Source: an uncultured Nitratireductor sp. (lineage in GTDB: Bacteria > Pseudomonadota > Alphaproteobacteria > Rhizobiales > Rhizobiaceae). Taken from it: a stretch of 64,000 bases of DNA. Shown here in pieces: positions 38,309 through 47,523 of this stretch. The position numbers and the translations under genes are program-made. The stretch spans positions 58,881 through 122,880 of the forward strand of contig NZ_CAJXGF010000001.1 of NCBI RefSeq assembly GCF_913053745.1, given 5' to 3'. The notes below the pieces were generated by a model. That model saw nothing but the letters and a program-made list of their open reading frames with translations, did no database searches and was not told the DNA's origin. Each line of letters starts with the position of its first letter. Within the stretch, counting starts at the first letter, position 1.

Positions 38309-38449
38309 GAAAGATACTCCCTTGCTTGCTCTCCGGGGCTTGCCCGGTTGCCGGTCTGAACCGCGGCGTGGCTTGGAACAATTCTAAGGTAGTCACGCCA
38401 CTCGATAAATTCCAATTGTCTTTCATATTCGATGCGATAACTTTGGCTT

Positions 38450-39361
38450 ATGATACGACTGACCATCAGACAGATGCAGTATTTCGAGCGGCTCGCCGAA
38501 ACGCTTCATTTCGGACGTGCGGCCTTGAGTTGTGGCGTCACCCAGCCGGCATTGTCGTCCCAGATTTCCGAAATGGAAGCGCAGCTTGGCTTCAAACTGT
38601 TCGAGCGCGGCAGCGGAGCCGTTCGCCTCACCGCGGAGGCTCAGACACTTTTGCCCCGTGTCGTGCGTATCCTTGCGGAGGTTCGCGCGCTTGAAGGCGA
38701 GGCGCAGCGAGAACGCAAGGCGCTTGAAGGCCGCTTCCGCCTCGGGGTGATTCCCACCATCGCCCCCTATCTTCTGCCCGAACTTTTGCCGCTTTTGAAA
38801 CAGCGCTTCCCGCAATTGCGGCTGGAGGTGCGTGAGGCCGTGACCGATGCGCTGGCTGAAGACACCGCAACCGGGCGCCTCGACGCGATGATCGTTGCCG
38901 AACCGATGGACGACAGCCGGCTTGCCCAGGAAACCCTGTTCGCGGATCCATTCTTCCTGGCGGTTCCAAGCGGGGATGCCGAACGCCTCGCTCCGCCCGT
39001 GGCGCAGGAGAGCATGGCGCTGGAGCGGCTGATGCTCCTGGAAGACGGTCATTGCATGCGCGGCCAGGCGCTCGAAATCTGTGGCCGGGTCAAACCGGTG
39101 ACGATGGAGACCTTCGGCGCAACGAGCCTGACGACGCTTTTGCATATGGTGTCGCATGGGATGGGCGTCACCCTCATACCGCAAATGGCGCGCGCCTCGG
39201 CAAAGCGACTGCCGTCCGTCAGCGTGCTGCCGTTTCTCGACCCCAGCCCTTCCCGCAACATATGCCTCGCCGGCCGCAAGTCCAACCCGCGCAATGCCGA
39301 TTTTGCGGCCCTGCGCGAAACGATCTTGCAAGCGCATGAAAACCTGCTCGCTCGCGCCTGA
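38450..39361 (+). CDS. oxyR: LysR family regulator, OxyR-like
   Basis: MIRLTIRQMQYFERLAETLHFGRAALSCGVTQPALSSQI; GHCMRGQALEIC Cys region; divergent from catalase. Confidence 0.85.
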   Translation: MIRLTIRQMQYFERLAETLHFGRAALSCGVTQPALSSQISEMEAQLGFKLFERGSGAVRLTAEAQTLLPRVVRILAEVRALEGEAQRERKALEGRFRLGVIPTIAPYLLPELLPLLKQRFPQLRLEVREAVTDALAEDTATGRLDAMIVAEPMDDSRLAQETLFADPFFLAVPSGDAERLAPPVAQESMALERLMLLEDGHCMRGQALEICGRVKPVTMETFGATSLTTLLHMVSHGMGVTLIPQMARASAKRLPSVSVLPFLDPSPSRNICLAGRKSNPRNADFAALRETILQAHENLLARA

Positions 39362-39376
39362 CCCCTTGGTGGAGAT

Positions 39377-39796
39377 TTAGCCGCCGATCAGGAGATTGAT
39401 GGCAAGCAGCACCCACATAACGCCCAGAGCCAGAAAACCCAGTGTGAAAATCGGCTGGCGATAGCGGATGCGGTTCGAGGTGACATGCACATAGGTATGG
39501 GCATAACGCGACAGGGCGAAGATCCAGGCAAGCCACACTGCCGCCTGTCCCACGCCGCCCGTCGCAAACAGCGCAAGGCAAGCGGCGTGGAAGAGCACCG
39601 GCAATTCGAACTGGTTGGCGAGATTGTTGCGCACAAACAGGCTTTCGGCCGGCTCGTCCTGGTTCTCCCTGAACTGGGAAACTCTCGCGCTACCGCTCGC
39701 AACAGCCCTCTTCCGCCGCATGGCGATCAAGACATATACCCCGTAAACGAGTGCCACATGCGCGATCATCGGCCAGAAAATAACGTTTTGGGACAT
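39377..39796 (-). CDS. MAPEG family membrane protein
   Basis: NLANQFELPVLFHAACLALFATGG; ALSRYAHTYVHVTSNRIRYRQPIF. Confidence 0.85.
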   Translation of the reverse strand: MSQNVIFWPMIAHVALVYGVYVLIAMRRKRAVASGSARVSQFRENQDEPAESLFVRNNLANQFELPVLFHAACLALFATGGVGQAAVWLAWIFALSRYAHTYVHVTSNRIRYRQPIFTLGFLALGVMWVLLAINLLIGG

Positions 39797-39893
39797 GGCC
39801 GGCGCCTCCCTCATAGTCTCTGAATCCTGATTTCCCCATCAGCGATGAAAAACGGACGCTTTGCAAGGGTGCCCCTATCGCAAGGATGAAATC

Positions 39894-40574
39894 ATGAAAG
39901 CCTACGTCGCTGAATGTTTCGGCACGTTCTGCCTGGTGTTTTTGGGTTGTGCGAGCGTGATTGCCGGAGGATACGGCAATCTCCTGCCGCTTGGCGGTCT
40001 CGGAATCGCGATATCGTTCGGCGTCGCGATGGTTGCCATGGCCTATGCCATCGGTCCCGTTTCCGGCGCGCATCTCAACCCGGCCGTCACGGCCGGCGTT
40101 TTCTTGTCCGGGCGAATGCCGGCAAAAGACGTTGTGCCCTATATGGTCGCTCAAATAACTGGCGCCGTTATCGCGGCCGCGGCGCTCTGGAGCCTCGCGC
40201 GCGGTGCGAGTGCCGTCGCGCCGGTCTCCCGCGCCGCAAATGGTTGGGATGCTGCGGGCCTCTACCCCATGCCCACCGCATTTGCCTTCGAGGCTCTCGG
40301 CACTTTCATCTTCGTGATTGTGATCCTTGGCGTGACGGCGAAGAAGCACCGCACGCCGTTGGCCGGTGTGGTCATCGGGCTAACGCTTACGGCGATACAC
40401 CTGTGTCTGATTCCGGTCACCGGCACATCGGTCAATCCTGCCCGCTCGATCGGCCCCGCTCTTTTTTCAGGCGCGCGCGAAATGAACCAGCTCTGGCTCT
40501 TTATCGTCGCACCCCTCGCCGGCGCTTCCCTCGCCGGCCTTGTCGCCAGGACCGCTCTTCTGGAACGAACCTGA
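39894..40574 (+). CDS. Aquaporin (MIP family, AqpZ-like)
   Basis: SGAHLNPAVT and GTSVNPARSIGPAL (two NPA motifs). Confidence 0.93.
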   Translation: MKAYVAECFGTFCLVFLGCASVIAGGYGNLLPLGGLGIAISFGVAMVAMAYAIGPVSGAHLNPAVTAGVFLSGRMPAKDVVPYMVAQITGAVIAAAALWSLARGASAVAPVSRAANGWDAAGLYPMPTAFAFEALGTFIFVIVILGVTAKKHRTPLAGVVIGLTLTAIHLCLIPVTGTSVNPARSIGPALFSGAREMNQLWLFIVAPLAGASLAGLVARTALLERT

Positions 40575-40584
40575 GGCAAAGAAA

Positions 40585-40602
40585 AAGGGCCTGACGGCCC
40601 TT
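40585..40602 (-). terminator. Intrinsic terminator of guaB
   Basis: AAGGGCC-TGAC-GGCCCTT stem with T-run on the minus strand, 30 bp past the guaB stop. Confidence 0.75.
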
Positions 40603-40631
40603 CTTCGGAACACAGCGATGCGCGCTTTCTC

Positions 40632-42134
40632 TCAGGCGCCGCCCGGATAGTTGGGGCTCTCACGGGTGATCGACACATCGTGAGCGTGGCTCTCGCGAAG
40701 ACCGGCGCCGGAAATGCGCACAAAGGTGGCCTTGTCGCGGAACTCTCCAAGGTTGGCCGCGCCCACATAGCCCATGGCTGCCTTGAGGCCGCCGGCAAGC
40801 TGGTGCAGCACACCGCCCGCCGGTCCCTTGTAAGGCACCTGCCCTTCGATGCCCTCGGGCACGAGCTTCAGCGTGTCGCGCACTTCAGCCTGGAAATAAC
40901 GGTCCGCCGATCCGCGCGCCATCGCACCGACCGATCCCATGCCGCGATAGGCTTTAAAGGAGCGTCCCTGGTGCAGATACACCTCGCCCGGACTTTCGTC
41001 CGTGCCGGCGAGCAGCGAGCCAACCATCGCGGCGGATGCGCCTGCGGCCAGCGCCTTGGCGAGATCGCCGGAAAACTTGATGCCGCCGTCGGCGATCAGA
41101 GAGACACCCGCCTTGTCCGCGACCTCCACCGCCGACATGATCGCCGAAAGCTGCGGCACACCCACGCCGGCAACGATGCGGGTGGTGCAGATGGAGCCCG
41201 GTCCGATGCCGATCTTGACGCCATCCGCGCCCGCATCGATCAGCGCCTTGGTGCCGTCCGCGGTCGCCACATTGCCGGCCACGATGCGCACGGTGCTGGA
41301 AAGTTTCTTGGCGCGCGCCACCGCGTCGAGCACACGCTGCGAATGCCCGTGCGCTGTATCGATCACCAGAAGATCGACGCCGGCATCGATGAGACGTTCG
41401 GCACGTTCGAAACCGTCGTCGCCGACACTGGTCGCCGCAGCGGCGCGAAGACGCCCCTGCGCATCCTTGGAAGCGTGGGGGTTGAGTTGCGACTTCTCAA
41501 TGTCCTTGACCGTGATCAGGCCGACGCAATTGCCCGCGTCGTCGACAACCAGAAGCTTCTCGATACGGTGTTGATGAAGAAGTCGCTTGGCTTCATCCTG
41601 TGCCACACCGTCCTTCACCGTAACCAGACCCTGATGTGTCATCAGTTCGCGCACATGCTGGTCGGGGTCGGAAGCGAAACGCACATCGCGATTGGTGAGG
41701 ATGCCGGCAAGACGTCCGGTCGTGTGACCGCCGGCGCCGCCATTCTCCACCACCGGAATGCCTGAAATGCCGTGCGCCCGCATCAGCGCCTGCGCCTCGG
41801 CCAGCGTCGCGTCCGGACCGATCGTGATCGGGTTCACCACCATGCCGGATTCGAACTTTTTCACCTGGCGCACTTCCTCGGCCTGCTCGGCCGGCGACAG
41901 GTTGCGATGGATGACGCCGATGCCGCCGGCCTGTGCCATGGCAATGGCAAGCCGCGCTTCCGTCACCGTATCCATTGCCGCCGAGAGGATCGGGATGTTG
42001 AGATCGATGTCGCCGGCAATGCGCGTGCGCACATCCGTCTGGCCGGGCATCACTTCGGAATGGCCGGGCTGCAGGAGGACGTCGTCGAAAGTAAGCGCCT
42101 CGGCGCCGGTTGCTGTCTCGATGATTTTTGCCAT
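40632..42134 (-). CDS. guaB: Inosine-5'-monophosphate dehydrogenase
   Basis: [42 protein letters not shown] region. Confidence 0.97.
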   Translation of the reverse strand: MAKIIETATGAEALTFDDVLLQPGHSEVMPGQTDVRTRIAGDIDLNIPILSAAMDTVTEARLAIAMAQAGGIGVIHRNLSPAEQAEEVRQVKKFESGMVVNPITIGPDATLAEAQALMRAHGISGIPVVENGGAGGHTTGRLAGILTNRDVRFASDPDQHVRELMTHQGLVTVKDGVAQDEAKRLLHQHRIEKLLVVDDAGNCVGLITVKDIEKSQLNPHASKDAQGRLRAAAATSVGDDGFERAERLIDAGVDLLVIDTAHGHSQRVLDAVARAKKLSSTVRIVAGNVATADGTKALIDAGADGVKIGIGPGSICTTRIVAGVGVPQLSAIMSAVEVADKAGVSLIADGGIKFSGDLAKALAAGASAAMVGSLLAGTDESPGEVYLHQGRSFKAYRGMGSVGAMARGSADRYFQAEVRDTLKLVPEGIEGQVPYKGPAGGVLHQLAGGLKAAMGYVGAANLGEFRDKATFVRISGAGLRESHAHDVSITRESPNYPGGA

Positions 42135-42433
42135 GGCCGACCCTTTGGAATGAGAGGACGCGCGACCCCACCACGAAATGGCACGGCCCCGCTTGTTTGA
42201 TTCCCTTTCAGGATTGGCGCTGGCTGGTACCACGTCAGCGCCAGCTTGAAAAGGTGGTGCATTCCATGCGCGACGATTGTTTCGTCCACACGACATGACA
42301 GCACCAACACCAGCCCGCCTCTGCCACAGGACAAACCCGCCTGCCCGTGCTAAAGCCCGCATGCTGATCCGGCCTGTCCACTCCTCCCTCCCCGCACCTC
42401 CAGCACGGCAGACCGGCACAGGAACAAGAAGCC

Positions 42434-43852
42434 TTGAACCGCACATTGCCGCTCATACTCGCCGTCGCGCTCTTCATGGAGCAGATGGACTCGACCGTCA
42501 TCGCCACCTCCCTGCCGGCCATCGCCGCCGACATCGGCACAAGCCCCGTTACCCTGAAACTGGCGCTGACGAGCTATCTCGTCTCCCTGGCCATTTTCAT
42601 CCCCGTCAGTGGCTTTATGGCGGATCGCTACGGCGCCAAACGCGTGTTTCGCATCGCCATCGGCGTCTTCGTGATCGGCTCCATCGCCTGCGCCTTCTCC
42701 AATTCGCTCGGCGCGTTCGTGCTTTCCCGTTTCCTGCAAGGCATGGGCGGCGCGATGATGACGCCCGTCGGCCGACTGGTTCTCGTGCGCGCCGTGCCGC
42801 GCGAACAGCTTGTCACGGCAATGGCCTGGCTTGCCGCCCCGGCCCTGATCGGACCCATCGCCGGTCCACCGCTTGGCGGCTTCATCACCACCTATTTTTC
42901 CTGGCACTGGATTTTTCTCATCAACGTGCCCATCGGCCTGTTGGGCATTGTCATTTCAGGCCGCGTAATGCCCGATTTTGCCAAAGAGGAAACCGGCCGG
43001 CTGGACCTGTCGGGCTTCCTGCTGTGCAGCGTCGCCGCATCCGGCCTGGTGTTCGGCCTGTCGGTCATCAGCCTGCCTGCATTGCCGCCTGTCGTCGGCA
43101 TCTGCACGGTGTTTGTCGGCCTCGTCGCAACGGGGCTCTATGTACGTCATTCCCGCCGCGCGCCACGGCCCATCCTCAACCTCAACCTTTTTGCCAACCG
43201 TGCCTTCCGCTCGGCGATCATCGGCGGCTCGCTGTTTCGCATAGGCGTCGGCGCCGTCCCGTTCCTGCTGCCACTCATGTTTCAGGTCGTGTTCGGCCTG
43301 ACGCCGTTCCAGTCGGGTCTTTTGACCTTCGCTTCGGCCTTCGGCGCCATCGCCATGAAATTCATCGCCAGCACCGCATTGCGGCTCGGCGGTTTTCGTG
43401 TCGTCCTGGTTGCCGCATCCCTGCTTGGCGCGGCAAGCATTGCCGTCAACGCCTTCTTCACGCCGTTCACGCCGCATGGGGTGATCATTGCCGTGCTTGT
43501 CGCCTCGGGCCTGCTGCGCTCGTTGTTCTTCACCTCGGCCAATGCCCTCGTGTTCGCGGAGCTCAGCGACCGTGAGGCAAGTCAGGCGTCCACCATGTCG
43601 GCCGCAACGCAACAGGTCAGCATCGCGCTCGGCGTCGCCGTCGGCGGAGGCATCCTCGAAGCCACCGCGTTCATCACCGGCAACGAGCTTGGCATCGACG
43701 CCTTTGTCAATGCCTTCCTCATCGTCGCGGGCCTCTCGGCGCTGGCAGCCGTCCCCTTCCTCACCCTGCCGCCGGAAGCCGGAAGCCGGGTCTCCGGTCA
43801 CAGGCAGCGCAAGGCGGGCACACTTGCAGAACCCGCCCCGGCGGGCGAGTAA
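42434..43852 (+). CDS. MFS transporter (DHA2/EmrB-like)
   Basis: LFMEQMDSTVIATSLPAIAADIG; RFLQGMGGAMMTPVGRLVLVRAV; TTG start. Confidence 0.88.
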   Translation: MNRTLPLILAVALFMEQMDSTVIATSLPAIAADIGTSPVTLKLALTSYLVSLAIFIPVSGFMADRYGAKRVFRIAIGVFVIGSIACAFSNSLGAFVLSRFLQGMGGAMMTPVGRLVLVRAVPREQLVTAMAWLAAPALIGPIAGPPLGGFITTYFSWHWIFLINVPIGLLGIVISGRVMPDFAKEETGRLDLSGFLLCSVAASGLVFGLSVISLPALPPVVGICTVFVGLVATGLYVRHSRRAPRPILNLNLFANRAFRSAIIGGSLFRIGVGAVPFLLPLMFQVVFGLTPFQSGLLTFASAFGAIAMKFIASTALRLGGFRVVLVAASLLGAASIAVNAFFTPFTPHGVIIAVLVASGLLRSLFFTSANALVFAELSDREASQASTMSAATQQVSIALGVAVGGGILEATAFITGNELGIDAFVNAFLIVAGLSALAAVPFLTLPPEAGSRVSGHRQRKAGTLAEPAPAGE

Positions 43853-43871
43853 GGCGACCGTTTCAAGGCTC

Positions 43872-44594
43872 TTACCCGTCGTCCTGGGAAACGTTTTCCG
43901 TGCGGCCCTTGAAACCCTTGGCGAGCAGATAGAGCTCGACCGATTCAGCGCGCGAGGCCTGCGGCTTCACGTGATGGATCGTCTTGAAATTTCGCTTCAG
44001 CAGATCGAGCAGACCGGCTTCTGCCCCCCCCTGAAAGGTTTTCGCCAGAAAATGCCCGCCGGGCTTGAGCACCGAAAGGGCGAAATCCGCTGCCGTCTCG
44101 CACAGATGCATGGTGCGCAAATGATCGGTCCGGCGATGCCCGGTGGTTGGCGCGGCCATGTCCGAAATCACCAGGTCCGGTGCCTCGCCGAGCGTCTCGA
44201 GAAGGCGCTCGGGCGCATCGTCGTCGAGAAAGTCCATTTCCAGCACCACTGCACCCGGCACCGGGTCCATCCCAAGATAATCGATGCCGACGACCAGGGG
44301 GTTCTCGGGCGTCGATTTCACCCGTTCCGCCGCCACCTGGCACCAGCCGCCGGGAGCCGCACCCAGATCGATCACCCGCGCGCCGGGAGACAGAAGCTTG
44401 TGACGATCGTCGATCTCGGCCAGCTTGTAGGCGGCGCGCGAACGCATGCCCTCGGCCTGCGCCTTGTGCACATACGGATCGTTGAGGTGCCGTTCGAGCC
44501 AGCGGCGCGACGAATTTTTCAGCTTGCTCTTCTTCTTGACGCGTGTCTTCAGCGCGCGCGCGCCGCCCTTGCTCGTTGCCGGTTTCTTGCTCAT
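43872..44594 (-). CDS. rlmE: 23S rRNA (uridine-2'-O)-methyltransferase RlmE
   Basis: [48 protein letters not shown]. Confidence 0.94.
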   Translation of the reverse strand: MSKKPATSKGGARALKTRVKKKSKLKNSSRRWLERHLNDPYVHKAQAEGMRSRAAYKLAEIDDRHKLLSPGARVIDLGAAPGGWCQVAAERVKSTPENPLVVGIDYLGMDPVPGAVVLEMDFLDDDAPERLLETLGEAPDLVISDMAAPTTGHRRTDHLRTMHLCETAADFALSVLKPGGHFLAKTFQGGAEAGLLDLLKRNFKTIHHVKPQASRAESVELYLLAKGFKGRTENVSQDDG

Positions 44595-46102
44595 ACACCC
44601 CGTCCCGTCCGCCGCCGGCGACGCCAGGCGCCGTCGGCGGCCATCATTTCGTTCAACATGCCTTCGCGCAGGCCGCGGTCTGCCACGCGCAACCGCTGCG
44701 AAGGCCAACGGCGGCGTATGGCTTCCAGAATCGCGCAGCCGCCCAATACCAAATCGGCCCTGTCCGCGCCGATACAGGGGTTGGCTTTGCGCTGCTCGAA
44801 ATCCCAGGAAAGCAATGTATCGATCATGCGGTCCACATTGTCCCGCTCCATCCAAAGTCCGTCGACCTGTCGGCGGTCGTAGCGCGCCAGACCGAGATGA
44901 ACGCCGGCAAGCGTCGTCACCGTTCCCGACGTGCCGATGAGGTGAAAGCGCCCATTGGCGGCGATTTTAGAAAGCCGGCCGCCATCATCGAATCGGTCGA
45001 GCATCTCGCTCACCGCGTCCACCATGGCCGAAAAACTTTCACGGGTTACATGATGGCCACCGAAGCGCTCGGCAAGGGACACCACCCCCACCGGCAAAGA
45101 GGTCCAGGCAACGATATGATCCGCCAGCCGCGGCGTGCGATGACGGGAGATGTCCACCAGCGCGATCTCCGACGACCCGCCACCTATATCGAACAGAACG
45201 ACGCCCTCGGTACCGCGCTCCACCAGCGTGCTGCAGCCGGCAACCGCGAGCCGTGCCTCCGTCTGCCTGTCGATGATCTCCAGCGTCAATCCGGTTTCGC
45301 GTTTCACGCGCTCGATGAAGGCCGCGCCGTTCTGGGCTGAGCGACAGGCTTCCGTCGCGATCAGCCGCATGCGCTTAGGCTTTCGGTGCCCCAGCTTGTC
45401 GGCACAGACCCCGAGCGCGGCAACGGCCCGATCCATCGCCGCGTCGCTCAGCCGACCTTCAAGCGAAAGCCCCTCGCCCAGGCGAACGATCCGAGAAAAC
45501 GCGTCGACCACGCGAAAATGCCCCGGACGCGTGGGCACCGCCACCAGAAGCCGACAATTGTTGGTGCCCAGATCGAGCGCGGCATAGGATGCCCGCTGGC
45601 TCTCCTGCGGCGCTTCGCGACGACGCGCCTGCTGCGGCCGTTGCGGTTTCGTCGCGTCCTGTTGCGCCACCGCCTCCTGCGCGCCTGCGGCCTCGTCCAC
45701 CGCTCCGCGCACGAAAGCCCGGCGCTTGCGCCGTTTTCTGCGCTTTCGTTTGCGCGCAGGTCCGTCCTGAGATGATGATTCTTCCCGTGGCGCGGGATCA
45801 TCCGGGAATGCCCCCGCTTCCGGCCGCAAAGAAGCTCCCGCGGAAGAAGCGGATGCTTCACCCGTGCGGGCAGAGGGTCCGGCCGACCGATCGTCGAAGC
45901 CGAGGGTAGTTCCCCCATCCGACGCGGCATCCCGGACGACCTTCTCTACCGGCGAAACCTCGCCGTGGTCGTGGTTTTCCACCGCTGTTCCTTCGCCGCC
46001 GCGCAAGCCTTTTTTGGGCGCAGCAGGCGGCTCATCTCGTTTAGTTGGCTCCAGAGTAACAGCCCATGTCGGTTTCACCAAGAGCGGTATTGCCGGAAAC
46101 AC
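44591..46102 (-). CDS. Ppx/GppA phosphatase family protein
   Basis: [34 protein letters not shown]; long charged N-terminus. Confidence 0.9.
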   Translation of the reverse strand: MFPAIPLLVKPTWAVTLEPTKRDEPPAAPKKGLRGGEGTAVENHDHGEVSPVEKVVRDAASDGGTTLGFDDRSAGPSARTGEASASSAGASLRPEAGAFPDDPAPREESSSQDGPARKRKRRKRRKRRAFVRGAVDEAAGAQEAVAQQDATKPQRPQQARRREAPQESQRASYAALDLGTNNCRLLVAVPTRPGHFRVVDAFSRIVRLGEGLSLEGRLSDAAMDRAVAALGVCADKLGHRKPKRMRLIATEACRSAQNGAAFIERVKRETGLTLEIIDRQTEARLAVAGCSTLVERGTEGVVLFDIGGGSSEIALVDISRHRTPRLADHIVAWTSLPVGVVSLAERFGGHHVTRESFSAMVDAVSEMLDRFDDGGRLSKIAANGRFHLIGTSGTVTTLAGVHLGLARYDRRQVDGLWMERDNVDRMIDTLLSWDFEQRKANPCIGADRADLVLGGCAILEAIRRRWPSQRLRVADRGLREGMLNEMMAADGAWRRRRRTGRGV

Positions 46103-46216
46103 GACGATCGTGTGCCATCGATAAAATTGCCGTTGCCCGAATTGAATCCGCGTCCGGCCTTGACTATAAGACTCATATCGCTAAATAGCGTGGCGAACGC
46201 GGCCTGCGCCGCCTGC

Positions 46217-46290
46217 TGGGGAATAGGTTAACGGTAGACCCACGGACTCTGACTCCGTTAGTCCTGGTTCGAATCCAGGTTCCCCAGCCA
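46217..46290 (+). tRNA. tRNA-Gln (anticodon CTG), CCA encoded
   Basis: Acceptor TGGGGAA/TTCCCCA, anticodon arm ACGGA-CTCTGAC-TCCGT, T-arm CCTGGTTCGAATCCAGG. Confidence 0.95.
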
Positions 46291-46542
46291 TTCCTTTCCA
46301 AACATTGATAGGCACCGCTTTCTCGCGCAATTTTGCGCGACATTTCAGCGGCTTGCGTGGCCGTCGGGCAGACGGAGACGGTGTTCCCGGTCCAGATCAA
46401 GGCTGGAATGGCCCGCAGTCTCACCAGACTCATTGGACGCTGAGAGTTTGCTAGCGGGTGCATCAAGGAACCATCGGTCGAGCCGGTGCATCGGAGACAC
46501 CAGAAGCTTATTCACGCACCGCCGTATTGATGATGGCGTTTT

Positions 46543-47427
46543 TCAGAGTGCAGCGATGAGGCGACGTTGCGCCCGCCAGTCGATGGGCAGGTCGTTGCGC
46601 TGCAGCCATTCCGATGTCAGCCCGACCGGTTGTTCACCCCAAATGATGGACTGCAGGACAGCGGGTGCGAGGAAAGCGAGATCGATCAATTGCACGATGC
46701 GTGTTCTGGAGAGGTTTTCTCTCGCCGCGATCTCATCGATCGTGAAGCCTTCCTTGACCGCATCATGATACCGATGCGCGCGTGCAATGTTGCGGATCAG
46801 AACCTGATCGACAGCTTTTTGCTCGGTATGTGCAACCACCAGCTTCATCTCGACACCGCGCTTGCGGAACTGGAAGGCGGTGGCAAAACACAGCCTTTCA
46901 GCATTGAGCCTGTCGGCCGGAACATTCAAAATCGCAGCCACAGCATCTGCCTGCAACACGATCTTTATCTCCCCTGGAGTTACCCTCGCCTGCTCGATGC
47001 CATCTAGGATCAGCGCCAACTCCTGGCGGGAAGTTCCTGTTGCATCATCGCAGTCGAGTATCCTCAGAATCCGGGCGATCTCGTCTGTGGACGGCTGCTG
47101 CAACAGATCGGCCACAACATGTTTCCGCAGATGCGCAAGAACGACCTTGCCGAGTTGGTCTTCCAGTGCCTTGGCCGGCAGCCGCCAGCCATTGGACACG
47201 CTTTCGGCAGTTTGCCCCTTGCCCGAGATCAGCCGGCTCGAGACATAGTAGCGATATCGTCTTCCCTTCTTCTCGGCATGGCTCGCCGTCAAGCGATCGC
47301 CGGTCTCATCACGAAGTTTGCCGGCGAGAAGCGATGTGTTCGGCATGCTTCCCGAGCGGTTTCTTTTTCGTGAGGCCTCAGCACGCGGTCGAAACTGAAC
47401 CTCTGATCGATCTGGGTGTTTAGTCAC
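46543..47427 (-). pseudogene. Serine recombinase, C-terminal remnant (catalytic domain missing)
   Basis: LLAGKLRDETGDRLTASHAEKKGRRYRYYVSSRLI...TIDEIAARENLSRTRIVQLIDLAFLAPAVLQSI typical of recombinase C-terminal part; no resolvase catalytic motif. Confidence 0.75.
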
Positions 47428-47523
47428 AAGGCTCGTTGCCGAGGTTCTTCACGCAGCGCCTGAGATAGCCATTGAACTGTTCGACCCTGCGTAGCGGTGA
47501 ACCCAGGCGTGGGCTTCCTGGTG

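Noticed and set aside
38309-38449. Possible OxyR box between katA and oxyR (GATA-containing half-sites around 38403-38445)
   Set aside because: Half-sites are suggestive but degenerate; location is expected biology and the motif could not be defined convincingly by eye.
40680-41765. 361-aa plus-strand ORF
   Set aside because: Antisense to guaB.
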